In this document: positions 50,655 through 58,896 of the stretch, in pieces
Position numbering within the stretch: position 1 is the first letter of the stretch
How the letters are laid out: each line of letters opens with the position of its first letter
Notes under the pieces: generated by a model
Seen by the model: only the letters and a program-made list of their open reading frames with translations
Databases searched by the model: none
Told to the model about the DNA's origin: nothing
From: Pseudarthrobacter sp. IC2-21
GTDB lineage: Bacteria > Actinomycetota > Actinomycetes > Actinomycetales > Micrococcaceae
Assembly: GCF_034048115.1 (NCBI RefSeq)
Contig: NZ_CP139145.1
Span: forward strand, 4,030,001 to 4,094,000
Direction of reading: 5' to 3'
Length of the DNA: 64,000 bases
Position numbers and translations under genes: made by a program

Positions 50655-51413
50655 TCAGGCGAAGTAGACGCCGATGCGGTTCCCGTCGATCTCCTCGATA
50701 CGGATGTCGATGTCGTACACGTCGTGCAGCATGGCGGCCTGCATGATCTGCGCCGGGCTCCCCTGGTGGATGAGCCGGCCGTCCTTCATGCCCAGGATGG
50801 TGTCCGAGTAGCAGGACGCGAAGTTGATGTCGTGGACCACCAGGACGATGGTTTTGCCCAGGTCGTCGGCCAACCGGCGCAGCAGCCGCATCATCTCCAC
50901 CGAGTGCTTCATGTCCAGGTTGTTCAGCGGCTCGTCCAGGAGCAGGTATTCGGTGTCCTGCGCGAGGACCATGGCGATGTAGGCGCGTTGCCGCTGGCCG
51001 CCGGAGAGCTCGTCCACGAACTTGTCCGCCATGGCGCCCAGGTCCAGATGCGCGATGGCCTCCTCCACCTTGGCCAGGTCCTCCACCGTGGGCTGGCCGC
51101 CCGAGTGCGGGAACCGGCCGAACGCCACCAGGTCGCGGACGGTCAGCCGCATGGTCAGGTGGTTCTCCTGGCGGAGGATGGCCAGTGTACGGGCCAGGTC
51201 GCGGCTGGGCGTGGCCGTAATATCCAGCCCGGCCACCGAGACAGCCCCTGATTCCAGCGGCTGGAGCCGGCTGATCAAGGAGAGCAGCGTGGACTTGCCC
51301 GCGCCGTTGGGCCCGATGATGGACGTGATGCCGCCGCGGGGTATCACGCAGCTGACGTCGTCGAGGACCTGCTGGCCGCCGTAGCTCTTGGAGACGTTCC
51401 GGACGTCAATCAT
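50655..51413 (-). CDS. Siderophore ABC transporter ATPase (YclP/VctC-like)
   Basis: 252 aa from ATG 51411-51413, overlapping the permease stop by four bases. Walker A GPNGAGKST near 34-42, Q-loop in LRQENHL, the signature LSGGQRQRAY, Walker B YLLLDEP, and VVHDINFASCYSDTI with the switch His. The LAQDTEYLLLDEPLNNLDMKHS block and the C-terminal DIRIEEIDGNRIGVYF closely resemble Bacillus YclP (petrobactin). It drives iron-siderophore import with the two permeases upstream. The frame is open to 51782 but only the inner start matches the family. Confidence 0.93.
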   Translation of the reverse strand: MIDVRNVSKSYGGQQVLDDVSCVIPRGGITSIIGPNGAGKSTLLSLISRLQPLESGAVSVAGLDITATPSRDLARTLAILRQENHLTMRLTVRDLVAFGRFPHSGGQPTVEDLAKVEEAIAHLDLGAMADKFVDELSGGQRQRAYIAMVLAQDTEYLLLDEPLNNLDMKHSVEMMRLLRRLADDLGKTIVLVVHDINFASCYSDTILGMKDGRLIHQGSPAQIMQAAMLHDVYDIDIRIEEIDGNRIGVYFA

Positions 51414-52459
51414 TTCAGCGAGCCTTTCAGCAGGAGGTAAAGGAAGAGGATGCCGCCGGCGAACTCGATCACAACGCTGAGCGCGGTGGCGAAGCCGAAG
51501 ACCCGTTCCAGGATCAGCTGTCCGCCCACCAGCGCGACAGCACCGATGAGCACCACGATGGGGATCAGCCGGGCGTGGTTGAAGGCGCGGCACAGCTGGT
51601 AGCCGAGGCTGACCACCAGCAGCCCGAAGAAGGTCACGGGACCCACGAGTGCGGTGGAAACGGCCACCAGCAGGGAGCATGCCAGCAGGATCCGCATGAC
51701 TACGCGGCGGTGGTCCACCCCCACGTTGATGGCCAGGTCGCGGCCCAGCGCCAGGACGTCCAGGGTGTGCCGGGCCCGCCACACGGGGATGCAGACGGCG
51801 CCGATGATCACGGCGGAGACACCCAGCAGCGCCGGATCCACGTTGTTGAAGCTGGCGAAAAACAGATCCTGCAGGATGATGAATTCGCTGGGCTCCATCA
51901 GCCGCTGCAGCAGCGAGGAGAACCCGCGGAAGAGGCTGCCCAGGATGATGCCCACCAGCAGCAGGAGGTGCAGGGACCGGGTGGCGCCGGTGAACATCCA
52001 GCGGTACAGGAGCGCGCTGAAGGCAACCATCAGGACCACCTCGACGCCGAACTGCAGCGTAGGCGGCGCTGACGTGACTGCCGCGGCACTCACGGTAAAG
52101 ACGAGCGCCGTCTGCACCAGGATGTAGAGCGAGTCGAAGCCCATGATGGAGGGCGTGAGGATCCGGTTGGCGGTGACGGTCTGGAACAGCAGGGTGGAAA
52201 CCCCCACGGCGACGGCCACCAGCAGCATCGCGGCCACCTTGAGGGCGCGGCGGGGAAGCACGTAGCCCACGTTGCCCTTGAGGTCGCTGAAGAGGAAGAA
52301 CACGACGGCGGCAACGGTGGCGGCGGCCAGGAGGCCGATGACGAGCCGCAGCGGGGCAGTCCTGATGCGGTTTCGCAGGGACGCTGCGGGACGCGTGGCG
52401 CCTTTCCCGGCCACCTCAGCCGGGTCCGGAGGGGCGGCAGGGGCGGGAGTTTCAGGCAT
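51410..52459 (-). CDS. Iron-siderophore ABC permease, second subunit (FecCD family)
   Basis: 349 aa with about nine helices after a charged cytosolic tail. Seen: GVSTLLFQTVTANRILTPSIMGFDSLYILVQ, GVSAVIIGAVCIP, GRDLAINVGVDHRR and GPVTFFGLLVVSLGYQL, the permease features of the YclO type. It overlaps the first permease gene by eight bases and the ATPase gene by four, so the three are translationally coupled. It forms a heterodimeric pore with the other permease. Confidence 0.92.
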   Translation of the reverse strand: MPETPAPAAPPDPAEVAGKGATRPAASLRNRIRTAPLRLVIGLLAAATVAAVVFFLFSDLKGNVGYVLPRRALKVAAMLLVAVAVGVSTLLFQTVTANRILTPSIMGFDSLYILVQTALVFTVSAAAVTSAPPTLQFGVEVVLMVAFSALLYRWMFTGATRSLHLLLLVGIILGSLFRGFSSLLQRLMEPSEFIILQDLFFASFNNVDPALLGVSAVIIGAVCIPVWRARHTLDVLALGRDLAINVGVDHRRVVMRILLACSLLVAVSTALVGPVTFFGLLVVSLGYQLCRAFNHARLIPIVVLIGAVALVGGQLILERVFGFATALSVVIEFAGGILFLYLLLKGSLK

Positions 52460-53459
52460 TGCGCTTCCTCAGGATCAGGACCAGGAACAGGATGGCGCCC
52501 ACCACGGCCATCACCATCCCCACCGGAACTTCATAGGGATAGCGGATGGTCCGGCCAAGGATGTCGCAGACCAGCACAAAGCCGGCCCCGAACACGGCCG
52601 TCCACGGCACGGCCCGGCGCAGGTTGTCGCCGAACAGGAGCGAGACGATGTTGGGGACCACCAGGCCCAGGAACGGTACGGCGCCCACGGTGGTCACCAC
52701 CACAGCGGAGATCAGCGAAACGATAACCAACCCCAGGCGCATGGTGCGGTTGTAGTTCAGGCCGAGGTTGGTGGTGAAGTCCTCCCCCATGCCGGCCACG
52801 GTGAACCGGTCGGCGGCCAGCAGCCCCACGAGCATCAGGGCGGCCACAATCCACAGCAGCTCATAGCGGCCGCGGAGCACCCCGGAGAAGTCGCCAATCA
52901 TCCAGTTGCTCAGGGTCTGCAGCAGGTCGAACCGGTAGGCGAAGAACGTGGTCACGGCGGCGATGACCCCGCCGAGCATGATGCCCACCAACGGGATCAG
53001 AAGGGTGTTGCGGGTGGGCAGTCGCCGCAGGATGGCCAAAAACAGTGCCGTGCCTATGACTGCGAAAACACTGGCGACGCCCATCCGAAGGAGGATCGGC
53101 GCCGTCGGAATGGCCACCGTGACCACCAGGATGCCCAGCGTTGCGGATTCGACGGTTCCCACGGTGGAGGGTTCCACAAACCGGTTCCGGGCCATCAGCT
53201 GCATGATCAGTCCCGCCACGGCCACCGACATTCCGGCGAGGATCACGGCCAGGGTCCGGGGCACGCGGGAGATCCAGAAGATGTCGACGGCGGCCGGGTC
53301 GCCCGCCAGCAGGGCCGGCAGTGACACGTCGCTGACCCCCACGAACATGCTGACGGCCGCGAGTGCCAGCACAACGGCCGCGGCAGCGACCAGGCCTGCG
53401 TATTGGCGGGCCCGGCCGCGGCTAACGGGGGCGACGGTCCGCACCGCCGTGGTTGTCAT
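52452..53459 (-). CDS. Iron-siderophore ABC permease, first subunit (FecCD family)
   Basis: 335 aa with about nine helices. Seen: WISRVPRTLAVILAGMSVAVAGLIMQLMARNRFVEPSTVGT, the DRFTVAGMGEDFTTNLGLNYNR segment that contacts the ATPase, and GAVPFLGLVVPNIVSLLFGDN. YclN-like. It lies 47 bp after the binding-protein gene. The two permeases share the fold but are clearly different sequences, as in YclNO. Confidence 0.92.
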   Translation of the reverse strand: MTTTAVRTVAPVSRGRARQYAGLVAAAAVVLALAAVSMFVGVSDVSLPALLAGDPAAVDIFWISRVPRTLAVILAGMSVAVAGLIMQLMARNRFVEPSTVGTVESATLGILVVTVAIPTAPILLRMGVASVFAVIGTALFLAILRRLPTRNTLLIPLVGIMLGGVIAAVTTFFAYRFDLLQTLSNWMIGDFSGVLRGRYELLWIVAALMLVGLLAADRFTVAGMGEDFTTNLGLNYNRTMRLGLVIVSLISAVVVTTVGAVPFLGLVVPNIVSLLFGDNLRRAVPWTAVFGAGFVLVCDILGRTIRYPYEVPVGMVMAVVGAILFLVLILRKRNA

Positions 53460-53506
53460 GATTCGAACGTCAGTTTCTCAGGCTCCGTCAGCAGTCAGGC
53501 GCGGGC

Positions 53507-54457
53507 TCAGGCCACCGAATCGGCAACGGCATTGACCATCGCTTCAACGTTGTTCAAGCCGTAGCCCACGATGTACCAGGCGGCGGGGTCCAGGCTGATG
53601 ATCTTGTTGTTCTTGGCGGCGTTGGTGGACCGGACCAGTTCGTTGTCCAGGACGGGGTTGGCGCCGGCAGCCTCGGAACCGATGGCGGTGTCGCGGTTGA
53701 TCACGTACAGGAGGTCGGGGTTGACCTGCTTGATGTATTCGAAGGACACGGATTCGCCGTGGCTTCCGTCGGCCTTGACGTCGGCTGCAGTGGGGACCCC
53801 CAGGACGTCGTGGATGAGGCCGAAGCGCGAGCCCGCGCCGTAGGCGGTGACCTCCCCGCCGGAGGTCAGCACGATCAGGCCCTTGCCGGCATCAGCTGCC
53901 TTGGCCTTGGTCGCGGCGATGGTGGCGTCCACGCCGGCCAGCTTGGCGTCAACTTCCGCAGTCTTGTTGAAGATGGCGCCCAGTTTCTTCGTCTGGTCCT
54001 TGAAGCTTTCCATCGGGCTTGCGGCATCGATGGACAGGTCGATGGTGGGCGCGATTTTGCTCAGTTCCTCATAGGCGCCGGCGGTGCGGCCCGAGATGAT
54101 GATGAGGTCCGGCGCGCCGGCGCTGACGGCTTCGAAGTCGGGTTCCTTGAGCGAACCGATCTTCTCGTACTTGGCGTCAGCGTACTTCGAGAGTGAAGCC
54201 GGGTAGCTCGCCTCCGGCACCCCGGCCGGTTCGACGCCGAGCGCATCCAGGGTGTCCAGCACGCCGAGATCGAACGTGAAGACCTTCTCCGGGTTGACCG
54301 GCACGTTGGCCGTGCTGCCCTGGGCGTGTTCCACCGTGATGCCGGCCGCTGCCTCAGATGCGGGCGTCGCGGTGGCGCTGCCGCCGCACGCGGTCATGCT
54401 CAGCAGCGCAGCTCCCGCAGCCAGTGCCCCCAGGTAGCTCGAAAGCTTCTTTTTCAC
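53507..54457 (-). CDS. Siderophore-binding lipoprotein (YclQ-like)
   Basis: 316 aa. Lipoprotein signal: MKKKLSSYLGALAAGAALLSMTACGG with the lipid-bearing Cys at about 24. The class III binding-protein fold follows: VPVNPEKVFTFDLGVLDTLDALG, KEPDFEAVSAGAPDLIIISGR, and LLYVINRDTAIG near the C-lobe. It captures a ferric siderophore outside the membrane for the permeases next to it. The catecholate or petrobactin type is inferred from similarity to YclQ operons. First gene of an iron-regulated operon. Confidence 0.93.
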   Translation of the reverse strand: MKKKLSSYLGALAAGAALLSMTACGGSATATPASEAAAGITVEHAQGSTANVPVNPEKVFTFDLGVLDTLDALGVEPAGVPEASYPASLSKYADAKYEKIGSLKEPDFEAVSAGAPDLIIISGRTAGAYEELSKIAPTIDLSIDAASPMESFKDQTKKLGAIFNKTAEVDAKLAGVDATIAATKAKAADAGKGLIVLTSGGEVTAYGAGSRFGLIHDVLGVPTAADVKADGSHGESVSFEYIKQVNPDLLYVINRDTAIGSEAAGANPVLDNELVRSTNAAKNNKIISLDPAAWYIVGYGLNNVEAMVNAVADSVA

Positions 54458-54512
54458 GTCAATCTCCAGTCCGCTAATAACGTCACGTGTTTGTTGCCTA
54501 ATGTCCCTGAAC

Positions 54513-54539
54513 TCTATAAGTAAGGTAAGGCTAACTTCA
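54513..54539 (-). promoter_or_regulatory. DtxR/IdeR iron box overlapping the siderophore operon promoter
   Basis: TAAGGTAAGGCTAACTTCA (54521-54539) matches the 19-base DtxR consensus TTAGGTTAGGCTAACCTAA at 15 positions. On the minus strand a TATAGA -10 box (54513-54518) lies immediately downstream, so iron-bound DtxR would block the polymerase. It lies about 60 bases upstream of the binding-protein gene. Confidence 0.85.
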
Positions 54540-54584
54540 AAACGTCAGGCCGGTTTCCGGAAATAAGTGAGCGGCATCACAACG

Positions 54585-54620
54585 CACGACGCCGGCACTC
54601 GGGTGAGTGCCGGCGTCGTG
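54585..54620 (-). terminator. 16-bp hairpin 3' of mtlD
   Basis: CACGACGCCGGCACTC (54585-54600) pairs perfectly with GAGTGCCGGCGTCGTG (54605-54620) around GGGT. It lies beyond the repeat copy on the mtlD side and on the upstream side of the iron operon promoter. Confidence 0.75.
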
Positions 54621-54630
54621 CTTTAGTGCG

Positions 54631-54670
54631 GGAGGGTTTCGGAAAAACCCGCATTAAGTGAGAGAGCGTC
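54631..54670 (-). repeat. Oriented 3' repeat, copy 7 (after mtlD)
   Basis: On the minus strand GACGCTCTCTCACTTAATGC, then GGGTTTTTCCGAAACCCTCC, begins 37 bases after the mtlD stop. With the adjoining hairpin it matches the composite at 50531-50610. Confidence 0.8.
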
Positions 54671-54706
54671 CGGGGTGGGAGGCGGCGGGTGAGGACCGCA
54701 GACGGG

Positions 54707-55870
54707 TCAGGCCGGGGCCTTGGCTCCTTCCGCCTGCCGCTCCTCCACGAGCGTGGACACGGCGGCGAACAGCGGGTGCTCGGGGGCTAGCCCGGTGATC
54801 TGCGCAGTCGCATCCGCAGGGGACGAGGCCGCCAGGATCTGCGCCAGCTCTGTTGCTTCGGCATCCGCGGGATCGTTGAAGCGCAGGGCCGCGGCAATGG
54901 CACCCAGCAGGGCCTCAGGCACAATCCCGCGCTCCGCCAGCTCGGCAGCCGGACCGATGAACCGCTCGTGCCGGCTGAGTTTCCGCAGCGGCGCGCGGCC
55001 TACGCGGGTCACGGTATCGGGCAGGTGCGGGTTGGAGAACCGGACCAGGATCTTCTGGACGTAGGCTTCCTGCTCATCGTTGCTGAACCCGTGTTTGGCC
55101 ACGAGCAGCTGCTTGGTCTCCTCCAGGACCGCCCGGACGTCCTCCGCAACGTCCTGATCGGCCATGGCATCGGAAATCTTCTCCAGCCCGGCCTCGAACC
55201 CGAAGTACGCCGCGGAGGCATGCCCGGTGTTGACGGTAAAGAGCTTCCGCTCAATGTAGGGCGAGAGATCGTCCACAAACGTGGCACCGGGAATCACCGG
55301 CGCCGCGTCACCAAAGGCGCTCCGGTCGATGACCCACTCGTAAAACGTTTCCACCGTTACATCCAGGCCCTGGCCGGGTTCCTGGTTGGGCACGATCCGG
55401 TCCACGGCGGTGTTCGCGAACACCGCCAGTGAATCCAGCGAACCGGCGGCGTCGTCCCAGAGCGCAGCCACCTCGTCCCGCAGGATGTCCGTGGCGTTGA
55501 TGGCATTTTCACAGGCCATCACCTGCAGCGGCGCCAGCCCGGCCTCCCGCGCGGCGATGCCCTTGGTGATGGCGGGCGCCACGAACTTCAGGATGTGCGG
55601 CCCCACCGCGGTGGTGACGATGTCCGCCGTCGCGATTTCCCGCACCAGCTCCGCTTCCTGGGTGGCCGAATTCAGCGCCCGGAAATTGTCCACGGTCCGG
55701 ACGGTCGGGTTCTCCCCCACCTCGTTGACGTTGTAACTGTCAGCTGCCGCCAGCTGGTCAATGAGGGCCTCTGCGACGTCGGCGAACACCAGCTCATAGC
55801 CCGCCTGGTGCAGCAGAAGCCCCACGAACCCGCGGCCGATGTTTCCGGCGCCAAAATGTACGGCCTTCAC
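54707..55870 (-). CDS. mtlD: Mannitol-1-phosphate 5-dehydrogenase
   Basis: 387 aa, full length. N-terminal MKAVHFGAGNIGRGFVGLLL nucleotide fold and the polyol-dehydrogenase core KLFTVNTGHASAAYFGF with the catalytic Lys-x4-Asn-x2-His. Oxidises mannitol 1-phosphate to fructose 6-phosphate with NAD. Its start overlaps the mtlA stop by one base, so the transporter and the enzyme are co-translated. Confidence 0.95.
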   Translation of the reverse strand: MKAVHFGAGNIGRGFVGLLLHQAGYELVFADVAEALIDQLAAADSYNVNEVGENPTVRTVDNFRALNSATQEAELVREIATADIVTTAVGPHILKFVAPAITKGIAAREAGLAPLQVMACENAINATDILRDEVAALWDDAAGSLDSLAVFANTAVDRIVPNQEPGQGLDVTVETFYEWVIDRSAFGDAAPVIPGATFVDDLSPYIERKLFTVNTGHASAAYFGFEAGLEKISDAMADQDVAEDVRAVLEETKQLLVAKHGFSNDEQEAYVQKILVRFSNPHLPDTVTRVGRAPLRKLSRHERFIGPAAELAERGIVPEALLGAIAAALRFNDPADAEATELAQILAASSPADATAQITGLAPEHPLFAAVSTLVEERQAEGAKAPA

Positions 55871-57957
55871 TATGCGTTGACCTTTCCGAACAGGTCCAGG
55901 ACTTCTTCGACCGACGTGGCGGCCTCCAGCTGGGCCACCTGGGCCTTGTTGGTGAAGACCTTGGCGATGGAGGACAGGATCTGGAGGTGCTCGTTGTTGA
56001 TGCCGGCCACGCCCACCACGAACTTGACCTGCTTGCCGTTCCAGTCGATGCCGTCCGGGTAGCGGATCACGGACACGGCGGACTTCATGATGTGGTCCTT
56101 GGCGGCGTTGGTGCCGTGCGGGATGGCCAGGAAGCTGCCCATGTACGTGGACACCGACTCCTCGCGTTCGTGCATGGCTGCGATGTAGCCCTCATCCACG
56201 GCGCCGCGGTCCAGCAGGAGCCGGCCCGCTTCGTCAATGGCGGCATCACGGGTGGTTGCGCGGCCGTTGAGGATGACGCTGTCCGCCACCAGGATGTCCG
56301 ACGGCGGCGCGGCTGCGGCAGGTGCCCCGTCCACGGGAGCGTTGGCAACGTGCGCGCCATGGCCGGCCGCGGCGGTTCCGGCACCCGCGGCTGCTGCTGC
56401 AACCGGGACACCTGCTGCGCCTGAACCCGAGGCGCCGGCCGTTTCAGCCTCGCCGCCCCCGGCTTCGGGTGAGTTGCTTTCCTTGACCAGCTCCACGATT
56501 TCGTCGTAGCGGGGGCTATTCATGAAGTTGTCCACGGAGAAGTGCACCGCGCTCGAGGTGGCCGGCTTGGCCCGCTCGGTGAGGTCCTGGTGGGTAATGA
56601 CGACGTCGTAGGTGTCGCTGAGGTTGGCGATGGCCGAGTTGGTGACCTTGACCTCCGGGAACCCGGCAGCCTTGATCTTGTTCCGCAGCACCGAGGCGCC
56701 CATGGCACTGGAGCCCATGCCGGCGTCGCACGCGAACACAATGTTCCGCACCGGGCCGGCCAGCACGGCCGTTCCCACGCCGCCGCCTGCACCGGCGCCG
56801 GTCAGGACCGAGGAGACCGAGCTCTTCTTGCCCTTCATGGCCTCCATCTTGGAGGTGGCGTCGTTCAGGTCAACCTCGTCGCTGTGCTTGGTGGTCTTCA
56901 GGATCACGGAAGCCACCAGGAAGGAAACCGTGGTGGCGAGCAGCACCGCGAGGATCACCCCCACGTAGCTGTCGCGGGACGTCTGGGCGAGGACTGCGAG
57001 GATTGAACCAGGTGCTGCCGGCGCAACCAGGCCGGAGCCGGTGAGGGCCAGCGTGGCAATGCCGGTCATGCCGCCGGCGATCGAGGCGAGGATCAGCAGC
57101 GGGCGCATCAGGACGTAGGGGAAGTAGATCTCGTGGATGCCGCCGAGGAAGTGGATGAGAGCCGCGCCAGGAGCCGAAGCCTTGGCCACACCCTTGCCGA
57201 AGAACATGTAGGCCAGCAGGATGCCCAGGCCGGGGCCCGGGTTTGCCTCAAGCAGGAACAGGATGGACTTGCCCTGCTGAAGCGACTGCTGGATGCCCAG
57301 CGGGGTCAGCACGCCATGGTTGATGGCGTTGTTCAGGAACAGGACCTTGGCCGGCTCAATAAAGATGCTGGTGAGCGGGAGAAGGCCGTTGTTGACCAGG
57401 AACTGGACCACGTTTCCTGCGCCCGTGCTGAACGCCTGCACCAGCGGGGAGATGCCATAGAACCCGAGCATGGCCAGGAAGGCGCCCCAGATGCCGGCGG
57501 AGAAGTTGTTCACCAGCATTTCGAACCCGGGCCGGATCTTGCCGTCCCACAGGGAGTCGATCTTCTTCATGGTCCAGCCGCCGAGGGGGCCCATGATCAT
57601 GGCGCCGATGAACATCGGGATGCCGGCGCCCACAATGACGCCCATGGTGCCGATGGCGCCCACCACGCCGCCGCGGACGTCATAGACCATCCGGCCGCCG
57701 GTGTAGGCGATCAGCAGCGGCAGCAGGTAGGTGATCATCGGGCCGACCAGGCCAATGTTCGGCTTCCCGTCGGTTTCGCCGAAACCTCCCAGGCCCGGCA
57801 CCGGGATCCAGCCCTTTTCGATGAAGAGGGCGGTGATGAGGCCCCAGGCGATGAATGCCCCGATGTTGGGCATGATCATTCCGGACAGGAACGTCCCGAA
57901 CTTCTGGACGCCGACCCGCACGCTGGTGCGGGGTTTTGCAACTGTCTGCGTTGCCAT
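55870..57957 (-). CDS. mtlA: Mannitol PTS transporter, EIICBA fusion
   Basis: 695 aa. EIIC (about 10-340) shows FGTFLSGMIMPNIGAFIAWGLITA and the GGIHEIYFPYV substrate motif. EIIB (about 405-500) has the phosphocysteine in VFACDAGMGSSAMGAS. A long Ala/Gly linker (about 505-545) leads to EIIA (about 550-695) with the phospho-His in FLAIPHGTNAAKD. Takes up mannitol as mannitol 1-phosphate using phosphate from PtsI and HPr, both encoded divergently nearby. AGGAAA precedes the ATG. It is 49 bp downstream of tetR. Confidence 0.95.
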   Translation of the reverse strand: MATQTVAKPRTSVRVGVQKFGTFLSGMIMPNIGAFIAWGLITALFIEKGWIPVPGLGGFGETDGKPNIGLVGPMITYLLPLLIAYTGGRMVYDVRGGVVGAIGTMGVIVGAGIPMFIGAMIMGPLGGWTMKKIDSLWDGKIRPGFEMLVNNFSAGIWGAFLAMLGFYGISPLVQAFSTGAGNVVQFLVNNGLLPLTSIFIEPAKVLFLNNAINHGVLTPLGIQQSLQQGKSILFLLEANPGPGLGILLAYMFFGKGVAKASAPGAALIHFLGGIHEIYFPYVLMRPLLILASIAGGMTGIATLALTGSGLVAPAAPGSILAVLAQTSRDSYVGVILAVLLATTVSFLVASVILKTTKHSDEVDLNDATSKMEAMKGKKSSVSSVLTGAGAGGGVGTAVLAGPVRNIVFACDAGMGSSAMGASVLRNKIKAAGFPEVKVTNSAIANLSDTYDVVITHQDLTERAKPATSSAVHFSVDNFMNSPRYDEIVELVKESNSPEAGGGEAETAGASGSGAAGVPVAAAAAGAGTAAAGHGAHVANAPVDGAPAAAAPPSDILVADSVILNGRATTRDAAIDEAGRLLLDRGAVDEGYIAAMHEREESVSTYMGSFLAIPHGTNAAKDHIMKSAVSVIRYPDGIDWNGKQVKFVVGVAGINNEHLQILSSIAKVFTNKAQVAQLEAATSVEEVLDLFGKVNA

Positions 57958-58006
57958 GTGATTTCCTAACCGTCTTTCCTGCTGCTGCGCAGGATGGGTC
58001 CGATAT

Positions 58007-58735
58007 TTACGACGACGTGCTGGTGGAGATTCGGTGGAGCCATTCGAGGAACAATTTCAGTTCTGAACTTGATAGTTGGTCCGAGTGCGACGCCTGAAGT
58101 GCGGCATTCAGGGCGATCGCGGCCACCACCACCGAGGACCTGCCCGAGTCTTCCCGGGATGTTCCGGCGGCCTGCTCCGTGGACACCGCAAAGATCATGG
58201 CATCCCGGGTCATGGTGGACAGTTCAAGGTTCCGTTCAGCGGCGGGCTCCGCTATCAGCATGAGCGTCACGCCCACGTTGGCGGCCAGGATGGACCTGGC
58301 TGCTTCCCGTGGCTGGACGTTCAGCTGGCCCGCAGCCGCTGCCTTGGTCAGCATTTCCTCCAGCAGCGCCTCCGCGTCGGCGACGATGGCGGGACGGCTT
58401 TCCGGGCGGATATTGCCGAACATGACCAGGTACAGTTCCGGCTGTTTCAGCCCAAACAGGACGTGGTTGTCCCACATCCGCCGGATATCCTCTAGCGGCT
58501 GTCCGGACGGGGCGAAATCTCTCTCACCCGCTACATACTCCTCAAAACCTGCGGCCACAACGGCGTCGAAGAGACCTTCCTTGTCACCGAAGTGGTGGTA
58601 CAGGGTGGGCGCCGTGACGCCCGCCAGCTGGGTGATCTGGCGGGTGGAAACGGCTGCCCCGGCTGAATTTGCCAGCAATTCGGCTGCTGCTCGCAACAGT
58701 CGCATTTTGGGGGGAAGCTGGCCATCCAAACTCAT
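58007..58735 (-). CDS. TetR-family regulator of the mtl/pts region
   Basis: 242 aa. HTH (about 10-55): MRLLRAAAELLANSAGAAVSTRQITQLAGVTAPTLYHHFGDKEGLF. The ligand domain is undefined. It precedes mtlA-mtlD on the same strand (49 bp) and diverges from ptsI. A perfect 15-bp palindrome sits 19 bases upstream of its start, so it probably regulates itself, mtlAD and perhaps ptsIH (inference). Confidence 0.9.
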   Translation of the reverse strand: MSLDGQLPPKMRLLRAAAELLANSAGAAVSTRQITQLAGVTAPTLYHHFGDKEGLFDAVVAAGFEEYVAGERDFAPSGQPLEDIRRMWDNHVLFGLKQPELYLVMFGNIRPESRPAIVADAEALLEEMLTKAAAAGQLNVQPREAARSILAANVGVTLMLIAEPAAERNLELSTMTRDAMIFAVSTEQAAGTSREDSGRSSVVVAAIALNAALQASHSDQLSSSELKLFLEWLHRISTSTSS

Positions 58736-58753
58736 AGCCGCTACCCTATCACC

Positions 58754-58782
58754 TATAGCATTGCTATATGAACTGAATCACA
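58754..58782. promoter_or_regulatory. TetR palindrome and adjacent CRP/GlxR-like box between tetR and ptsI
   Basis: TATAGCA-T-TGCTATA (58754-58768) is a perfect 15-bp palindrome. It touches TATGAACTGAATCACA (58767-58782), which fits TGTGANNTANNTCACA at 14 of 16 positions. Together they suggest joint control of the divergent mtl and pts operons by the TetR protein and a cAMP-type regulator. Confidence 0.65.
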
Positions 58783-58896
58783 TACAATTTTTTCAGGCAC
58801 GTTTCCACCGCCGCACGCAGCAGTCGCGGCACCCCGGCATGGCGCCGGGGATGTTCCGGGACGCGCCTGGCTACCGGCAGAGAACGAGGACCTTCA

